DNA of 6,656 bases from an uncultured Prevotella sp. GTDB taxonomy: Bacteria; Bacteroidota; Bacteroidia; Bacteroidales; Bacteroidaceae. Within the stretch, counting starts at the first letter, position 1. The number at the start of each line of letters is the position of its first letter. The stretch covers positions 1 through 6,656 of the forward strand of contig USFX01000156.1 in NCBI GenBank assembly GCA_900553965.1. Direction: 5' to 3'. Positions 6,247-6,656 of the stretch are shown here, one piece after another. The notes under the pieces are model-generated. The model had not been told where the DNA came from and made no database searches. It saw only the letters and a program-made list of their open reading frames with translations. The translations under genes and the position numbers were made by a program.

Positions 6247-6377
6247 AAAGCCTTATTCGTTTTCTTCAAATGTTCTGTTATCTCTGTTCTGAGGTTATGT
6301 CATATCTCTCCGAACATTCTATCGTTTTTCTTCCAAAGCCGTTTCCGTCAGTGACGGAAATGTCCGACAGCCCGCCT
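6247..6377 (-). other. 131-bp intergenic gap within the lipid operon
   Basis: The gap separates two minus-strand genes. It is pyrimidine-rich on the plus strand and holds one perfect dyad (6342-6360). On the minus strand the nearest promoter-like box is AACATTTG just upstream of the CDP-alcohol transferase, one mismatch from TAnnTTTG and without a convincing -33 partner. I therefore see no firm promoter, and the genes may be co-transcribed. Confidence 0.5.
6342..6360. repeat. Perfect 19-bp palindrome after the nucleotidyltransferase gene
   Basis: TTTCCGTCA, one central G, and TGACGGAAA form a perfect dyad of 9-bp arms. As RNA it folds into an 8-bp stem with a 3-base loop, 17 bases past the stop codon of the nucleotidyltransferase. 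The minus-strand sequence beyond it is CGGCTTTGGAAG, not a U tract, so a standard terminator is unlikely. It may be a protein-binding site, or an mRNA hairpin that sets relative expression of the two genes. Confidence 0.7.
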
Positions 6378-6656
6378 TTATCCGGCGATGAACTCTTCCG
6401 CCTTCACGATGTCGCCGGCATGGTCGATGTCGAGCACCTTCGAGAAAGGCCAGGCTTTGAGCCGGCATCCGTCGGCGATGAGCGCCCGCTGGAAATTTCT
6501 CATGCGGCTCTCCCCGCGGCTGATACATCCCTGCAGCGTCCTGACGGCCACGGGGGTGAGTCCATAGATGCCGCCGGAGATATAGCGGCAGGTCTCCGAG
6601 CGGTCGAGAAAGGCGGTGATGTCCAGTCCATCGGTCGTCTCGACGTAGAGCGGCTT
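6378..6656 (-). CDS. Nucleotidyltransferase family protein, C-terminal part
   Basis: The minus-strand frame is open from the right edge and ends at TAA (6380-6378), giving 92 C-terminal residues; the start and the nucleotide-binding N-terminal motif lie outside. The piece reads KPLYVETTDGLDITAFLD, then CRYISGGIYGLTP, RMRNFQRALIADG, and ends with SKVLDIDHAGDIVKAEEF and IAG. The SGGIYGL segment and the VLDIDHAGDIVKAEEF tail are typical of NTP-transferase (GT-A fold) enzymes that join a nucleotide to a phosphorylated sugar or polyol; the DID-H residues fit the distal metal-binding region. Just upstream of a CDP-alcohol phosphatidyltransferase, the likely job is to make a CDP-activated headgroup, with inositol phosphate the best guess. 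That substrate is inference from context and from recollection of Bacteroides inositol-lipid loci. Confidence 0.8.
   Translation of the reverse strand, partial: KPLYVETTDGLDITAFLDRSETCRYISGGIYGLTPVAVRTLQGCISRGESRMRNFQRALIADGCRLKAWPFSKVLDIDHAGDIVKAEEFIAG

Noticed and set aside
6319..6528. 69-codon minus-strand frame with its own ATG
   Set aside because: It is in a different frame from the nucleotidyltransferase tail, which shows clear family motifs over the same bases.

Overview
The window looks like chromosomal DNA of a Bacteroidales bacterium, most likely Prevotella-like. The grounds are family-level: a DUF5686 outer-membrane protein and a long-form CDP-alcohol phosphatidyltransferase of the type found in Bacteroidetes, TTTG / TAnnTTTG promoter boxes instead of E. 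coli-type boxes, no strong Shine-Dalgarno sequences, and GC-rich genes separated by AT-rich gaps. The genus assignment is a guess. No transposase, integrase, CRISPR array, tRNA or rRNA is visible.

Layout. Bases 3-284 (+) are the C-terminal part of a PurN-type glycinamide ribonucleotide formyltransferase. A complete CaCA-family Na+/Ca2+ antiporter follows at 342-1337 (+), probably on the same transcript. It converges on a LacI-family repressor at 1524-2546 (-). The convergent gap (1338-1523) is filled by decamer repeats of the GATAAAGGGA type that form a 40-bp inverted repeat, and by a 22-bp tandem duplication that supplies the repressor's stop codon. Upstream of the repressor (2547-2827) there is a good sigma-ABfr promoter (TTTG, 20 bp, TAAATTTG) with a LacI-type operator over its -33 box. 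The same gap holds an opposite-strand TACCTTTG box and a strong bidirectional terminator, which together could define a short RNA of about 90-95 nt.

The right half is a minus-strand operon read from high to low coordinates. It contains the 3' end of a nucleotidyltransferase (6378-6656), a 313-residue CDP-alcohol phosphatidyltransferase (5305-6246) and an 826-residue DUF5686 outer-membrane barrel protein (2828-5308). The last two overlap by 4 bases (ATGA). The nucleotidyltransferase and CDP-alcohol transferase together suggest that a phosphorylated headgroup is activated with CTP and transferred to, or built into, a phospholipid. By resemblance to the inositol-lipid loci of Bacteroides, an inositol-phosphate headgroup is the best guess. 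The role of the coupled outer-membrane protein is unknown.

The most interesting unexplained items are the phased decamer inverted repeat, the possible small RNA in the repressor's upstream region, the shifted fourth aspartate in the CDP-alcohol transferase motif, and the translational coupling of a lipid-headgroup enzyme to an outer-membrane barrel.
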